64,000 nucleotides of DNA, taken from assembly GCF_045862745.1 (NCBI RefSeq), contig NZ_BQXN01000006.1:46620-110619 (forward strand), read 5' to 3'. The stretch's first letter is position 1; each line of letters starts with the position of its first letter. Source of the stretch: Furfurilactobacillus entadae. Lineage in GTDB: Bacteria; Bacillota; Bacilli; Lactobacillales; Lactobacillaceae. A program made the translations under genes and the position numbers. The notes under the pieces were generated by a model. The model saw only the letters and a program-made list of their open reading frames with translations, made no database searches and had not been told where the DNA came from. Positions 44,278 to 53,314 of this stretch are shown piece by piece.

Positions 44278-45411
44278 ATGTCTGAAAAGCAAGAAACAGC
44301 AGCAAAGAATTTTGATGAAAAAAAGTTCACCACAGCCGTTAATGGGTTAATTAAGGACCACAAGAAGGCAAAAGAAGTTCAGTACGACGATTTGCAAAAG
44401 CAACTCGTGACGCCCTTCAAACTGGACGCAGATCAAATCGATGATTTGATGCAAAAGGTTGAGGACGCCGGGATCAGTGTTGTCGATGAAAATGGTGACC
44501 CCTCTGAACACGCGTTAAAGAATAAGAAGAGCGATGTTTCTGCTAAAGAATTAAAGGCAAGTGACGCCGCACCATCCGGGATTAAGATTAATGATCCTGT
44601 GCGGATGTACCTGAAAGAAATTGGTCGGGTTTCATTGCTGTCAGCTGATGAAGAAGTGGCTTTGGCCCTGCGGATTGAGCAAGGCGATGAAGAAGCTAAA
44701 CAAGAATTAGCTGAAGCAAACTTACGGTTGGTGGTTTCCATCGCTAAACGGTATGTTGGTCGGGGAATGCAGTTCTTGGACTTGATCCAAGAAGGAAACA
44801 TGGGCTTGATGAAGGCCGTTGAAAAGTTTGACTACCGGAAGGGATTCAAATTCTCAACGTACGCCACATGGTGGATTCGTCAAGCAATTACCCGTGCCAT
44901 TGCTGACCAAGCGCGGACGATCCGGATTCCGGTTCACATGGTTGAAACCATCAACAAGTTGATTCGGATTCAACGTCAATTACTTCAAGACTTAGGGCGT
45001 GAACCCATTCCTGAAGAAATTGGGGCCGAAATGGACATGCCAACGGACAAGGTTCGTGAAATCTTGAAGATCGCGCAAGAACCCGTTTCATTGGAAACGC
45101 CAATTGGTGAAGAAGATGATTCTCACCTGGGTGACTTCATTGAAGACCAGGATGCTACGTCACCAGCGGATCACGCCGCCTATGAACTTCTGAAGGAACA
45201 GTTGGAAAGTGTCCTGGACACGCTGACTGACCGGGAAGAAAATGTGTTGCGGTTACGGTTTGGGTTGGACGATGGTCGGACCCGGACGTTGGAAGAAGTT
45301 GGGAAGGTGTTCGGTGTGACCCGGGAACGGATTCGTCAAATCGAAGCCAAGGCGTTGCGGAAGTTACGCCACCCAAGTCGTTCAAAGCAGCTTAAAGATT
45401 TCTTGGAATAA
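44278..45411 (+). CDS. rpoD: Primary RNA polymerase sigma factor (sigma-A)
   Basis: Housekeeping sigma factor of 377 residues. Region 1.1 is at the N-terminus, region 1.2 begins DPVRMYLKEIGRVSLL, region 2 has FDYRKGFKFSTYATWWIRQAI, region 3 RIPVHMVETINKL, and region 4 TLEEVGKVFGVTRERIRQIEAKALRKLRHPSRSK. It follows dnaG and is closed by a strong terminator. Confidence 0.98.
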   Translation: MSEKQETAAKNFDEKKFTTAVNGLIKDHKKAKEVQYDDLQKQLVTPFKLDADQIDDLMQKVEDAGISVVDENGDPSEHALKNKKSDVSAKELKASDAAPSGIKINDPVRMYLKEIGRVSLLSADEEVALALRIEQGDEEAKQELAEANLRLVVSIAKRYVGRGMQFLDLIQEGNMGLMKAVEKFDYRKGFKFSTYATWWIRQAITRAIADQARTIRIPVHMVETINKLIRIQRQLLQDLGREPIPEEIGAEMDMPTDKVREILKIAQEPVSLETPIGEEDDSHLGDFIEDQDATSPADHAAYELLKEQLESVLDTLTDREENVLRLRFGLDDGRTRTLEEVGKVFGVTRERIRQIEAKALRKLRHPSRSKQLKDFLE

Positions 45412-45425
45412 AAATGAACAACTCG

Positions 45426-45470
45426 AAAAAGCGCTAATGGATGTTTAATCATCCGTTAGCGCTTTTTTTG
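45426..45470 (+). terminator. Terminator after rpoD
   Basis: AAAAAGCGCTAATGGAT pairs with ATCCGTTAGCGCTTTTT, followed by more T. Confidence 0.88.
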
Positions 45471-45549
45471 TGGGTTGACGATGAAGGACGGCCGCCGCGG
45501 CTTTTATTGCCGCTTTTTCTGTAAAATCCTGTCGGGATAACGCGGTGAT

Positions 45550-45558
45550 TGCTATACT
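45550..45558 (+). promoter_or_regulatory. Extended -10 promoter of trmK
   Basis: TGCTATACT ends 30 bases before the trmK start. There is no good -35. Confidence 0.6.
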
Positions 45559-45588
45559 GGTAAGTGACAAACAGTGAAGGAGATTCAT

Positions 45589-46305
45589 ATGGACGCAGAT
45601 CATTTATCAAAACGGTTAACGAAAGTGGCCGAATACGTACCACGTGGGGCACGGATGGCAGACATTGGGTCTGATCATGCTTACTTACCAGCGCACCTTG
45701 CGAAGGCTGGCTTGATTCAGTTCGCGGTGGCGGGCGAAGTCGTGAAGGGGCCGTTTGAAAACGCCCGTTCCGAGGTCCAATCACAAGGGCTCACTGATCA
45801 AATCGAGGCCCGGCTGGGTGATGGTTTATCCGTCATCAACCCAACGGATAATCTCGATGCGATTGTCATTGCCGGCATGGGTGGCACCCTGATCAGCGAC
45901 ATTTTGACCCGCGGGTGGCAGCAATTAACTGGTAAAGAACGTCTGGTTCTTCAACCAAACGTTGGTGAATATCACTTACGCCAGTGGTTGGTCGAACACC
46001 AGTATGAATTGGTGACCGAAGCCATCATGAAGGATGATGGTCATATTTATGAAGTGTTGGTTGCTGAAAAGGCGGCAGCGCCAGTGATGTTGACCGAATT
46101 GGATGCACGCTTTGGACCGTTTTTACGACAAGCACCAAACGCGGCCTTTATCGAAAAGTGGCAACATGAGCAGCAACGGACAGAACGCGTGTTGGCCTCT
46201 GTGTCACAGGCCGCAGTTGTGCCAGCCGAGAAGCAACGGGCACTACAACATGAACTAGACTTAATAAAGGAAGTGTTATCTGATGCAAGCACAAACCTTA
46301 ATTGA
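45589..46305 (+). CDS. trmK: tRNA (adenine(22)-N(1))-methyltransferase
   Basis: SAM-dependent methyltransferase for A22 in tRNA; 238 residues. The opening LSKRLTKVAEYVPRGARMADIGSDHAYLP carries the SAM-binding motif, and IVIAGMGGTLISDIL is family-typical. ATG 45589 follows GAAGGAG; the in-frame start at 45574 precedes that site. The C-terminus overlaps the next gene by 23 bases, which suggests translational coupling. Confidence 0.93.
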   Translation: MDADHLSKRLTKVAEYVPRGARMADIGSDHAYLPAHLAKAGLIQFAVAGEVVKGPFENARSEVQSQGLTDQIEARLGDGLSVINPTDNLDAIVIAGMGGTLISDILTRGWQQLTGKERLVLQPNVGEYHLRQWLVEHQYELVTEAIMKDDGHIYEVLVAEKAAAPVMLTELDARFGPFLRQAPNAAFIEKWQHEQQRTERVLASVSQAAVVPAEKQRALQHELDLIKEVLSDASTNLN

Positions 46306-47083
46306 TCAATTTGAAACGTTTGCCCCCCTCAGTTACCGTGAAGCAGGTGATCCAACCGGGTTTCAAATTGGTGATCGTCATGCGGAGATTCACCGGGTGA
46401 TGACCACCCTGGATGTGCGCCCTGAGGTGGTCGATGAAGCAATTGCCCAAAACGTCGACTTCATTTTTGCACATCATCCGGTCATGTTTCGACCGGCCAA
46501 AAATTTGGATTTTGCGGCCGATCCACAACTTGCCATGTACGGCAAACTGGTGGCAAATCATATCACCGTTTACGCAGCGCACACCAACTTGGATAATGCA
46601 CCCGGCGGCATGAATGATTGGCTTGCTGAGACATTGGGATTAACAGCGGTCAGCGGTTGGCTCCCAAATCCAGAAGCGCCAACGGTACAAATGGGGCGGG
46701 TTGGGGCCTTGCCAGAATCGATGTCGATGCAAGCGTTCGCTGAATACTGTAAAACGCAATTCAAGGTGGGCGGATTACGGCTGATTTCACATGAACCTGA
46801 CCGGTTGGTTAGCCGCGTTGCTGTTTTAGGTGGCGACGGTGGAAAGTTCTTCCATGAAGCCCAGGCAACGGGGGCTGATGTGTATGTCACCGGGGACGTT
46901 TACTACCATACGGGTCATGATATGTTAGCGGCTAATTTTTCCGTGGTGGACCCAGGTCACCACATTGAAGCGGTCTGCATTCCTAAGCTGGCGGCAATGC
47001 TTCGGCAGTGGTCAGTTGAAAAGCAGTGGCACATTGACGTTGTTGAATCAAAACCAAATACCGACCCGTTTATCTTTGTGTAA
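46283..47083 (+). CDS. Nif3-like dinuclear metal centre protein
   Basis: A 266-residue member of the Nif3/YqfO family; residues expected to bind two metal ions are in FAHHPVMFRPAKNL, AAHTNLDNAPGG and the C-terminal DVYYHTGHDM and PGHHIE. It is the short form, without the extra PII-like domain seen in longer Firmicute members. Biochemical role is uncertain. It is encoded with trmK, a conserved pair. Confidence 0.92.
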   Translation: MQAQTLIDQFETFAPLSYREAGDPTGFQIGDRHAEIHRVMTTLDVRPEVVDEAIAQNVDFIFAHHPVMFRPAKNLDFAADPQLAMYGKLVANHITVYAAHTNLDNAPGGMNDWLAETLGLTAVSGWLPNPEAPTVQMGRVGALPESMSMQAFAEYCKTQFKVGGLRLISHEPDRLVSRVAVLGGDGGKFFHEAQATGADVYVTGDVYYHTGHDMLAANFSVVDPGHHIEAVCIPKLAAMLRQWSVEKQWHIDVVESKPNTDPFIFV

Positions 47084-47104
47084 GCGGATTAAATCGGGTA
47101 CACT
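47076..47104 (+). promoter_or_regulatory. Promoter of pepT
   Basis: TTGTGT (47076-47081), a 17-base spacer and TACACT (47099-47104). The -35 overlaps the end of the Nif3-like gene. Confidence 0.65.
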
Positions 47105-47139
47105 AGGTAGGTACAAACAATTTAAGGAGCGTGACAATT

Positions 47140-48378
47140 TTGGCAAAATATGACACATTACTCTCACGGTTTATCGGGTACGTAAAGGTCAACACGCGGT
47201 CAGATCCAGATTCAACGACCATTCCTTCTGCACAACGCGAAGTTGACTTCTTAAAGTCAATCGCTGAAGAATTGGCAGAAATCGGTCTGTCCGACATCAA
47301 GACGGATCCAAACAGCGGCTATGTAACGGCGGTTTTACCCGCTAATGATGGTGGAGACAGTGATCCCATCGGGTTCTTAGCCCACATTGATACGGCCGAA
47401 TTTAATGCTGAAAACATCGCGCCACAAATCGTTAACGATTATGATGGTGAATCCGACATTAAACTAAGTGACGATGGCAAGTGGACCTTAAAGGTCAGTG
47501 AATTCCCATCATTGCGCAACTACAAGGGCAAGACGTTGATCACGACTGACGGGACCACGTTACTTGGTGCCGACGACAAGTCCGGGGTTGCTGAAATCAT
47601 GACCGCCATGGAATACTTGGTCAACCATCCAGAAGTTAAGCATGGTGACTTACACGTTGGTTTCGGTCCTGATGAAGAAATCGGAACGGGTGCCGATCAC
47701 TTTGACGCCAAGGGCTTTGGCGTGAAGTTTGCTTATACGGTTGATGGCGGTCCACTGGGCGAATTGGAATACGAGACGTTCAACGCTGCCCAAGCAGTCG
47801 TCGACATCCAAGGGAAAGAAGTTCACACCGCGACGGCCAAGGGTGTGATGGTCAATGCCTTACAAGTAGGGGTTGATTACCACAACTTGCTGCCTGCTGG
47901 TGACCGGCCTGAATTAACGGAAGGTCGTCAAGGCTTCTTCCACTTGTACAAGATGGACGGCACGGTTGATCACGCTAAATTAACGTACATCATTCGTGAC
48001 CATGACAAGGCCACGTTTGAACAACGGAAGCAACAAATGCTGGACATTGCCGAAAAACTGAACGCAGATCTTGAAGAAGACCGGATCAGCGTCACGTTAA
48101 CGGACCAATACTACAACATGCGTGAAGTTCTGGAAAAGGACATGACCTCCGTTGAATTGGCCCAAAAGGCCATGGAAGACTTGGACATTAAGCCAGTTAT
48201 CTACCCAGTTCGTGGGGGGACGGATGGTTCCAAGATTTCCTTCATGGGTGTTCCAACACCAAACCTCTTTGCTGGTGGCGAAAACATGCACAGTCGGTTT
48301 GAATACGTTTCGTTAGAAACGATGGAACAAGCCGTTGATGTCTTGTTGAAGATCAGTGAATTGAACACAAAAAATTAA
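47140..48378 (+). CDS. pepT: Peptidase T (tripeptide aminopeptidase)
   Basis: Zinc M20B peptidase of 412 residues releasing N-terminal residues from tripeptides. Metal-binding and catalytic motifs are visible: AHIDTAEFN, DGTTLLGADDKSG, GPDEEIGTGADHFD, HTATAKGVMVNA and RGGTDGSKISFMGVPTPNLF with ENMHSRFEYVS. TTG 47140 is chosen because AAGGAG ends ten bases upstream; the GTG at 47131 is too close to it. Confidence 0.95.
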   Translation: MAKYDTLLSRFIGYVKVNTRSDPDSTTIPSAQREVDFLKSIAEELAEIGLSDIKTDPNSGYVTAVLPANDGGDSDPIGFLAHIDTAEFNAENIAPQIVNDYDGESDIKLSDDGKWTLKVSEFPSLRNYKGKTLITTDGTTLLGADDKSGVAEIMTAMEYLVNHPEVKHGDLHVGFGPDEEIGTGADHFDAKGFGVKFAYTVDGGPLGELEYETFNAAQAVVDIQGKEVHTATAKGVMVNALQVGVDYHNLLPAGDRPELTEGRQGFFHLYKMDGTVDHAKLTYIIRDHDKATFEQRKQQMLDIAEKLNADLEEDRISVTLTDQYYNMREVLEKDMTSVELAQKAMEDLDIKPVIYPVRGGTDGSKISFMGVPTPNLFAGGENMHSRFEYVSLETMEQAVDVLLKISELNTKN

Positions 48379-48382
48379 TCAT

Positions 48383-48435
48383 AAAAAGAACCTGATTGTG
48401 TGAGCAAGTTGCCAACACGATCAGGTTCTTTTTTA
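48383..48435. terminator. Bidirectional terminator between pepT and the microprotein gene
   Basis: AAAAAGAACCTGATTGTGT pairs with ACACGATCAGGTTCTTTTT. A and T runs on both sides suit termination of pepT (plus) and of the small minus-strand gene that ends at 48457. Confidence 0.88.
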
Positions 48436-48456
48436 TGCGTAATAAGTGCTGAACCA

Positions 48457-48561
48457 TCAATCTAACGGATGATTATGGGACATGCTGATCCCCATATAGG
48501 TTAAATAAGCATCAAGAACCAGCCAGTGCCCAATCTTGCCCAACAAATGACGTGCGGTCAT
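48457..48561 (-). CDS. Predicted 34-residue microprotein, divergent from tetR
   Basis: A short minus-strand frame with ATG at 48561 and TGA at 48459-48457. GGGAGGT lies six bases upstream of the ATG, a strong ribosome binding site, and a bidirectional terminator lies 20 bases after the stop. The product opens MTARHLLGKIGHWLVLDAYL and ends HNHPLD: an amphipathic or membrane-inserting helix with a basic start and a His-containing tail. It is divergently arranged from a TetR regulator, with two near-identical operators between. I recognise no family. Function unknown. Confidence 0.6.
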   Translation of the reverse strand: MTARHLLGKIGHWLVLDAYLTYMGISMSHNHPLD

Positions 48562-48576
48562 AAAGTTACCTCCCTT

Positions 48577-48598
48577 TAGTTTACTGATTGGTAAAGTA
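48577..48598. promoter_or_regulatory. TetR-type operator O1
   Basis: TAGTTTAC, six-base spacer TGATTG, GTAAAGTA. It is one base from a perfect palindrome and is the inverse-orientation copy of O2, with centres 44 bases apart (about four helical turns). It lies just upstream of the microprotein ribosome binding site. Confidence 0.75.
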
Positions 48599-48620
48599 TT
48601 TTCATAAATCATCACTGGCT

Positions 48621-48652
48621 TACTTTACCAATCAGTAAAGTATTGGTAAAAT
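48621..48652 (+). promoter_or_regulatory. Operator O2 and promoter of the tetR gene
   Basis: O2 is a perfect palindrome, TACTTTAC-CAATCA-GTAAAGTA (48621-48642). It overlaps a promoter with TTTACC (48624-48629), a 17-base spacer and TAAAAT (48647-48652). Binding would block the regulator's own promoter. Confidence 0.8.
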
Positions 48653-48682
48653 GGATTCAGCAAGTAAATGAGGTGGGTAGCG

Positions 48683-49270
48683 ATGGGACGAAACAAGTCG
48701 TTTGATGAAGAAGAAGCGTTGCAAGAAATGCTCACGGTGTTTAATCAAAATGGGTATCATCAAGCTTCGATGGCGCAGTTAGAACAGGCAACGGGCTTAA
48801 AGAAAAATAGTTTGTACTTTGCGTTTGGTGATAAATACCCAATGTTCACCCGGGTGTTTCAAGTTTATTTAGACGGAATTTTTGCATCTTTGACCACCGT
48901 TCAGACACGTGGTCGGCAAAAAAACGCCCTTGAACAATTAGCGTTACTCCTGATAAATGATTTCACGCCGGCAAACTTACCGACGGCCAACTTTTATATC
49001 AATGCTCTGATTGCGTTTAAAGAGGATAACGGACCGGTTCATGATTTATTGAGCGATGCCCATGAACGATACACCAGAATATTAACGGAGACCCTGGCCG
49101 TTGGGCAGGCGCGTGGCGAGGTGACCACCATGCTGACGGTTGCTGAATTGGTCGATTACTGTTTTAATGTGCGCACGGGACTGTTAGCGACGGTTAACGT
49201 CACGCCTGATGTGGAAGACCTCAAAACGACGTTGATGATCTCTTTACGGCTCCTTGAGCCACACAAATGA
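48683..49270 (+). CDS. TetR/AcrR family transcriptional regulator
   Basis: A 195-residue regulator. The N-terminal helix-turn-helix is typical (ALQEMLTVFNQNGYHQASMAQLEQATGLKKNSLYFAFGDKYPMF); the remaining 140 residues are a ligand/dimerisation domain of the type found in AcuR-like regulators. ATG 48683 is chosen because GAGGTGGG is just upstream. Two palindromes in the divergent intergenic region are its likely sites, giving autoregulation and control of the microprotein. Confidence 0.9.
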   Translation: MGRNKSFDEEEALQEMLTVFNQNGYHQASMAQLEQATGLKKNSLYFAFGDKYPMFTRVFQVYLDGIFASLTTVQTRGRQKNALEQLALLLINDFTPANLPTANFYINALIAFKEDNGPVHDLLSDAHERYTRILTETLAVGQARGEVTTMLTVAELVDYCFNVRTGLLATVNVTPDVEDLKTTLMISLRLLEPHK

Positions 49271-49274
49271 ACAC

Positions 49275-49316
49275 AAAAAAGCACCGATGGTTGATAACAA
49301 CCATCGGTGCTTTTTT
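49275..49316. terminator. Bidirectional terminator after tetR
   Basis: AAAAAAGCACCGATGGTTG pairs perfectly with CAACCATCGGTGCTTTTTT around a four-base loop. Confidence 0.92.
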
Positions 49317-49356
49317 ACGTTTACGTAAGCCAATCAATGAACCTAACGAGCTTACG

Positions 49357-49548
49357 TTATTTATTGGCGTCAACTGGTGCAGGCTTGTCTGCCAAGAGAA
49401 CCGTGCAGACACTGACAACTAAACAAACGATAGCAGCAACAATGCCGACTTCCAGAGGTTTATATGTCATCAATTCGAGTTGGCCACCGATGTAACCGAT
49501 GACTTCACCCCAGATGAAGCCCCAAAAAATAACAGTTAAGTAGCGCAT
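49357..49548 (-). CDS. Small DUF2929/YjzD-like membrane protein
   Basis: A 63-residue protein with two membrane helices (YLTVIFWGFIWGEVIGYIGG and VGIVAAIVCLVVSVCTVLL). Length and the RYLTVIFWGFIWGEV opening resemble the DUF2929 family of Bacilli; that assignment is from memory. The second ATG is chosen because AAAGGTGG lies eight bases upstream of it. Role unknown. A minus-strand promoter (TTGAAT, 16 bases, TAAACT) lies at 49577-49604, overlapping a CATGAA-N6-TTCATG palindrome. Confidence 0.75.
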   Translation of the reverse strand: MRYLTVIFWGFIWGEVIGYIGGQLELMTYKPLEVGIVAAIVCLVVSVCTVLLADKPAPVDANK

Positions 49549-49674
49549 AATGTGACCACCTTTCAATTCAATTAGTAGTTTACCACTTTACCCATGAAAT
49601 TCAATTCATGAGCGAAAACTTCATTAAAAAGCGGTCGCTCCGGGATTGGAAGTTCAGAAATCTAGATGAAGGTT

Positions 49675-49704
49675 TGGTATAATAAATGAACGAACAAACG
49701 TTTG
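49675..49704 (+). promoter_or_regulatory. Extended -10 promoter and LexA-type box of dnaE
   Basis: TGGTATAAT (49675-49683) is an extended -10. Eight bases downstream lies CGAACAAACGTTTG (49691-49704), which fits the Gram-positive LexA/DinR operator pattern CGAAC-RNRY-GTTY. It sits at the predicted transcription start and touches the dnaE ribosome binding site. Confidence 0.7.
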
Positions 49705-49719
49705 AAAGGAGGCCGATCT

Positions 49720-52700
49720 GTGACACAAACAGACGCGGAACAAACACCGTTAATCGTTCCATTATCGGTCATGAGTAACTACAGTTTGCTCCAGAGCCCC
49801 ACACGAATCAAAGACCTAGTCCAGGCAGCAAAGGACAGGGGGTACGGTGCGTTAGCGCTGACGGACACCAACGTCCTGTACGGCGTCGTGGACTTTTTTA
49901 ACGCGGCAAAAGCAGTGGGGATCAAGCCCTTAATTGGTTTAGCCGTTGAGCTGACCGGACTTGTGGATGAGACCCAGACGTTTCCGCTAACGTTGATCGC
50001 AAACGACGCAGTGGGGTACCAAAACCTCATTCAAATATCGTCTGCCAAAATGACGGCGGAAGCGCCGTTGGCGATCACATTGGCCACAATCGCGCCGTGG
50101 CTGACCCACATGACAATCATTAACGGCTTGGAAAGTGAAGCGGGCCGGTTGATCAGTACCGGGCAACAGCAGGCGGCAGGGCGGGTGCTAACGGCGCAAC
50201 AAACGGCTGGTGATGCTGAGGAAGTTTACCTAGGGGTGAGCGATCAGCAATCACCAACTGCAATTGAAAACCTGCGCGAGTTTGCGACAATACAGCAAAC
50301 GGCACTGGTCGCGGTTAATCACGTTCAGTATTTAGACGCGACGGATCAATTTAAGGCAAGTGTGTTGCAGGCGATTAGTAAAGGCGAACAGATTAGTAAC
50401 CTTGGTGCCGTCAGCCAACAACTGGGTCCCTGGTATTTACGCGACGCCCGGGCGTTGACGACACATTATGAACAACTTGGATTGCACGATGCGGTGGCTG
50501 CGACAACGACCATCGCAACGAAGGCGACCGTGGACTTTACGTTTCAGGCGCCGCAACTACCACATTTTAAGACACCAGAAGAACAACCAGCGGCAATGTT
50601 TCTTCGGGAACAGTGTGAAAAGGGCCTGGTCGAACGGCTCGGCACAGACAACCCGTTGCAAGGCCGCTACCAAAAGCGGTTGGATCATGAATTGACCGTC
50701 ATTCACGATCTTGGTTTTGATGATTACTTCCTTATTGTATGGGACGTGATGAACTACGCACATGAGCACCACATTACAACGGGGCCCGGGCGTGGGTCCG
50801 CAGCTGGTTCATTGGTGGCGTACACGCTTGCCATTACCGAGGTTGACCCGTTGATGTATGACTTGTTGTTCGAACGGTTTTTAAATGATCAGCGGGCGCA
50901 GATGCCGGATATTGATTTAGACATTCCGGATGACAAACGGGATCAATTGTTGCTCTATGTTCGTGATCGCTACGGGGCGGATAAAGTGGGCCAGATTCTG
51001 ACATTTGGAACGTTGGGCGCTAAGCAAGCCCTTCGCGATGTGGGCCGTGTCTTTGGCCTTTCAACGTTCCAATTGGCCGATTGGAGTCGAGCAGTTCCCA
51101 ATGGCTTAGGCATTACGCTGACAGAGGCCCAAGCGGCGTCACAGCCGTTACGAAATCTAATTGCCGATAGCCAAACCAACCAGTTATTGTTTGAAACGGC
51201 GCTGGCTGTGGAGGGGTTACCGCGGCACACCTCAACCCATGCGGCCGGGGTCGTGTTGAGTGATGAACCATTGACGAACATCGTTCCGGTCCAGTCAGGG
51301 TCAGAAGGCTTACTGATCACCCAGTTTCCAAAGAACACGGTGGAAGCACTGGGACTGCTGAAGATGGATTTTCTTGGCCTTCGTAACCTCACCATTTTGG
51401 CAGCAACACTAGCCGCCGTGGCGCAGACGACGGATAAACCACTGGCTGTCAACGACATTCCGCTCACCGACGCAGAGACGCTGGCCCTTTTCCAGCGCGG
51501 CGATACAAACGGCGTCTTTCAGTTTGAATCCAGCGGAATCAAGAACGTTTTGCGAAAGTTACATCCAGAGACGTTTGAACTGGTTGTGGCCGTGAACGCC
51601 CTGTACCGACCAGGACCGATGGAAAACATCGACCGGTTTATTGCCCGTAAAAAGGGGCAGGAACCGGTGACCTATCCGGCACAGGTGTTAGAACCGATCC
51701 TCGGACCAACGTACGGGATTATTGTGTATCAAGAACAAGTTATGCGGGTTGCGGCCGTGATGGGTGGTTTCTCACTTGGAAAAGCCGACCTCTTGCGCCG
51801 GGCCATGAGTAAGAAAGACCACGCAAAAATTGATGCCTTACGTGATGAGTTTATCGCCGGCGCCACTGAAAAAGGGTTTACGCAGGCCGTTGCGGTTCAA
51901 GTTTATGACTACATCGAAAACTTTGCTTCGTATGGTTTTAACCGCTCACACGCGGTGGCGTACAGTAAGATGGCGTTTGAACTGGCGTACCTTAAGGTGC
52001 ACCATCCGGCCGCGTTCTTTATGGCACTGCTGAACTCTGTTTTGGGGAACGCCGCCAAAATTAAGCTGTACCTTTTAGAGGCAAAACAGCACGGGGTAAA
52101 CGTGGCCGGGCCAAACGTCAACGTAAGTCAGCCAGACTTTTCGTTAAAAAACGGGCAAATTTTATTTGGTCTTGGCGACATCAAGGGCCTACGCCGCGAC
52201 TTTGTGGCAAACATCTTGGCTGTACGGGCGGAACACGGATCCTTTACGGATCTGGATGACTTTGTGACCCACATTGATCCGCAATACCGAAAGGAAGAAC
52301 CGCTGACGGCAATGATCTACGCCGGCGCGTTTGATGACTTTGGGTTGAACCGGGCCGAGTTATTAGATCTCCTGCCACGGGTGATCTCAGGGGCCCAAAT
52401 CAACATTGATTTATTTGATGATATTGCAGGCCTGAAGTCAAAGGTGGCCCATAAACCGGATCTATCCCTCAAAGAAAAGCTTGCTCACGAGGCTGAGGTA
52501 CTTGGCGCTTACTTATCAGGGCATCCGGTTGAACAATATACCGGTCTTAGTCAGCGCCTTCACGCGGTTCCGGTGGTTGATCTAACGGTTGGTGATCGCG
52601 CCACGGTTGTTTTATACACCAGTAGAATTCGGGAAATTCGAACCAAAAAGGGCGATAAGATGGCCTTTGTAAGTGGAAATGATCCGTCTGGTGAATTATC

Positions 52701-53133
52701 GATCACATTATTTCCACGACTGTACAAAGCCGTTAGTGAGTGGCTGCGGTCTGAACAAGTCGTGGTGGTCAGTGGCCGGATCGATACCGGTCGCCAAATG
52801 GAAATCGTGGCGGACCAATTGCAACTCGCCAGTGACATGCAGCAAGCGCCCGGGTCAGATCAGTCCCCACAACCAGCACAACAATCGGCGACGGGAACCT
52901 GGTATTTACAGGTGACGGCAACGACTAAAGCCACTGCACAGGCTACGTTTAGTCAGCAGGTGACGCACTTAGCAGGCCCTAATCCGGTCATTTTCCATGA
53001 CCAGACCAATGATTCAACGATTAAATTACAACCTGCGTTTTGGCTGGCTGATCCAACAATCATTCAGTCACAGCTAATGGACATTTTTGGTCAAAAAAAC
53101 GTGGTTTTTCGGCCGAAACAGACGGAATCTTAA
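49720..53133 (+). CDS. dnaE: DNA polymerase III subunit alpha (DnaE type)
   Basis: Replicative polymerase of 1137 residues that works with PolC in Firmicutes, extending primers on the lagging strand. The order is PHP domain (SNYSLLQSPTRIKDLV, LALTDTNVLYGVVDF), polymerase core (TTGPGRGSAAGSLVAY, then MPDIDLDIPDDKR with catalytic Asp), helix-hairpin-helix region and a C-terminal OB fold (TVVLYTSRIREIRTKKGDKMAFV). The usual His of the first PHP motif is absent. GTG 49720 follows GAAAGGAGG. pyk comes next. Confidence 0.96.
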   Translation: MTQTDAEQTPLIVPLSVMSNYSLLQSPTRIKDLVQAAKDRGYGALALTDTNVLYGVVDFFNAAKAVGIKPLIGLAVELTGLVDETQTFPLTLIANDAVGYQNLIQISSAKMTAEAPLAITLATIAPWLTHMTIINGLESEAGRLISTGQQQAAGRVLTAQQTAGDAEEVYLGVSDQQSPTAIENLREFATIQQTALVAVNHVQYLDATDQFKASVLQAISKGEQISNLGAVSQQLGPWYLRDARALTTHYEQLGLHDAVAATTTIATKATVDFTFQAPQLPHFKTPEEQPAAMFLREQCEKGLVERLGTDNPLQGRYQKRLDHELTVIHDLGFDDYFLIVWDVMNYAHEHHITTGPGRGSAAGSLVAYTLAITEVDPLMYDLLFERFLNDQRAQMPDIDLDIPDDKRDQLLLYVRDRYGADKVGQILTFGTLGAKQALRDVGRVFGLSTFQLADWSRAVPNGLGITLTEAQAASQPLRNLIADSQTNQLLFETALAVEGLPRHTSTHAAGVVLSDEPLTNIVPVQSGSEGLLITQFPKNTVEALGLLKMDFLGLRNLTILAATLAAVAQTTDKPLAVNDIPLTDAETLALFQRGDTNGVFQFESSGIKNVLRKLHPETFELVVAVNALYRPGPMENIDRFIARKKGQEPVTYPAQVLEPILGPTYGIIVYQEQVMRVAAVMGGFSLGKADLLRRAMSKKDHAKIDALRDEFIAGATEKGFTQAVAVQVYDYIENFASYGFNRSHAVAYSKMAFELAYLKVHHPAAFFMALLNSVLGNAAKIKLYLLEAKQHGVNVAGPNVNVSQPDFSLKNGQILFGLGDIKGLRRDFVANILAVRAEHGSFTDLDDFVTHIDPQYRKEEPLTAMIYAGAFDDFGLNRAELLDLLPRVISGAQINIDLFDDIAGLKSKVAHKPDLSLKEKLAHEAEVLGAYLSGHPVEQYTGLSQRLHAVPVVDLTVGDRATVVLYTSRIREIRTKKGDKMAFVSGNDPSGELSITLFPRLYKAVSEWLRSEQVVVVSGRIDTGRQMEIVADQLQLASDMQQAPGSDQSPQPAQQSATGTWYLQVTATTKATAQATFSQQVTHLAGPNPVIFHDQTNDSTIKLQPAFWLADPTIIQSQLMDIFGQKNVVFRPKQTES

Positions 53134-53314
53134 AAACCGTCATCAAAGTTATGAAAATAAGCCAACCGTTTTCATTAATATTTTTGAAAACTGATGAAAA
53201 GGGCGACAATCCGAGCACAAAAGTGTTAAACTAAGTACCGTATTCAAAGGGAAATGATTGTGTTTCCTTAAAATCGCCACTTGATGGCACAACTCAAAGG
53301 GAGAGATTTTTGTT

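Noticed and set aside
53133..53314. Remnant of pfkA or a catabolite-control (cre) site before pyk
   Set aside because: The 180-base gap has no stretch that reads like phosphofructokinase and no sequence close to the cre consensus.
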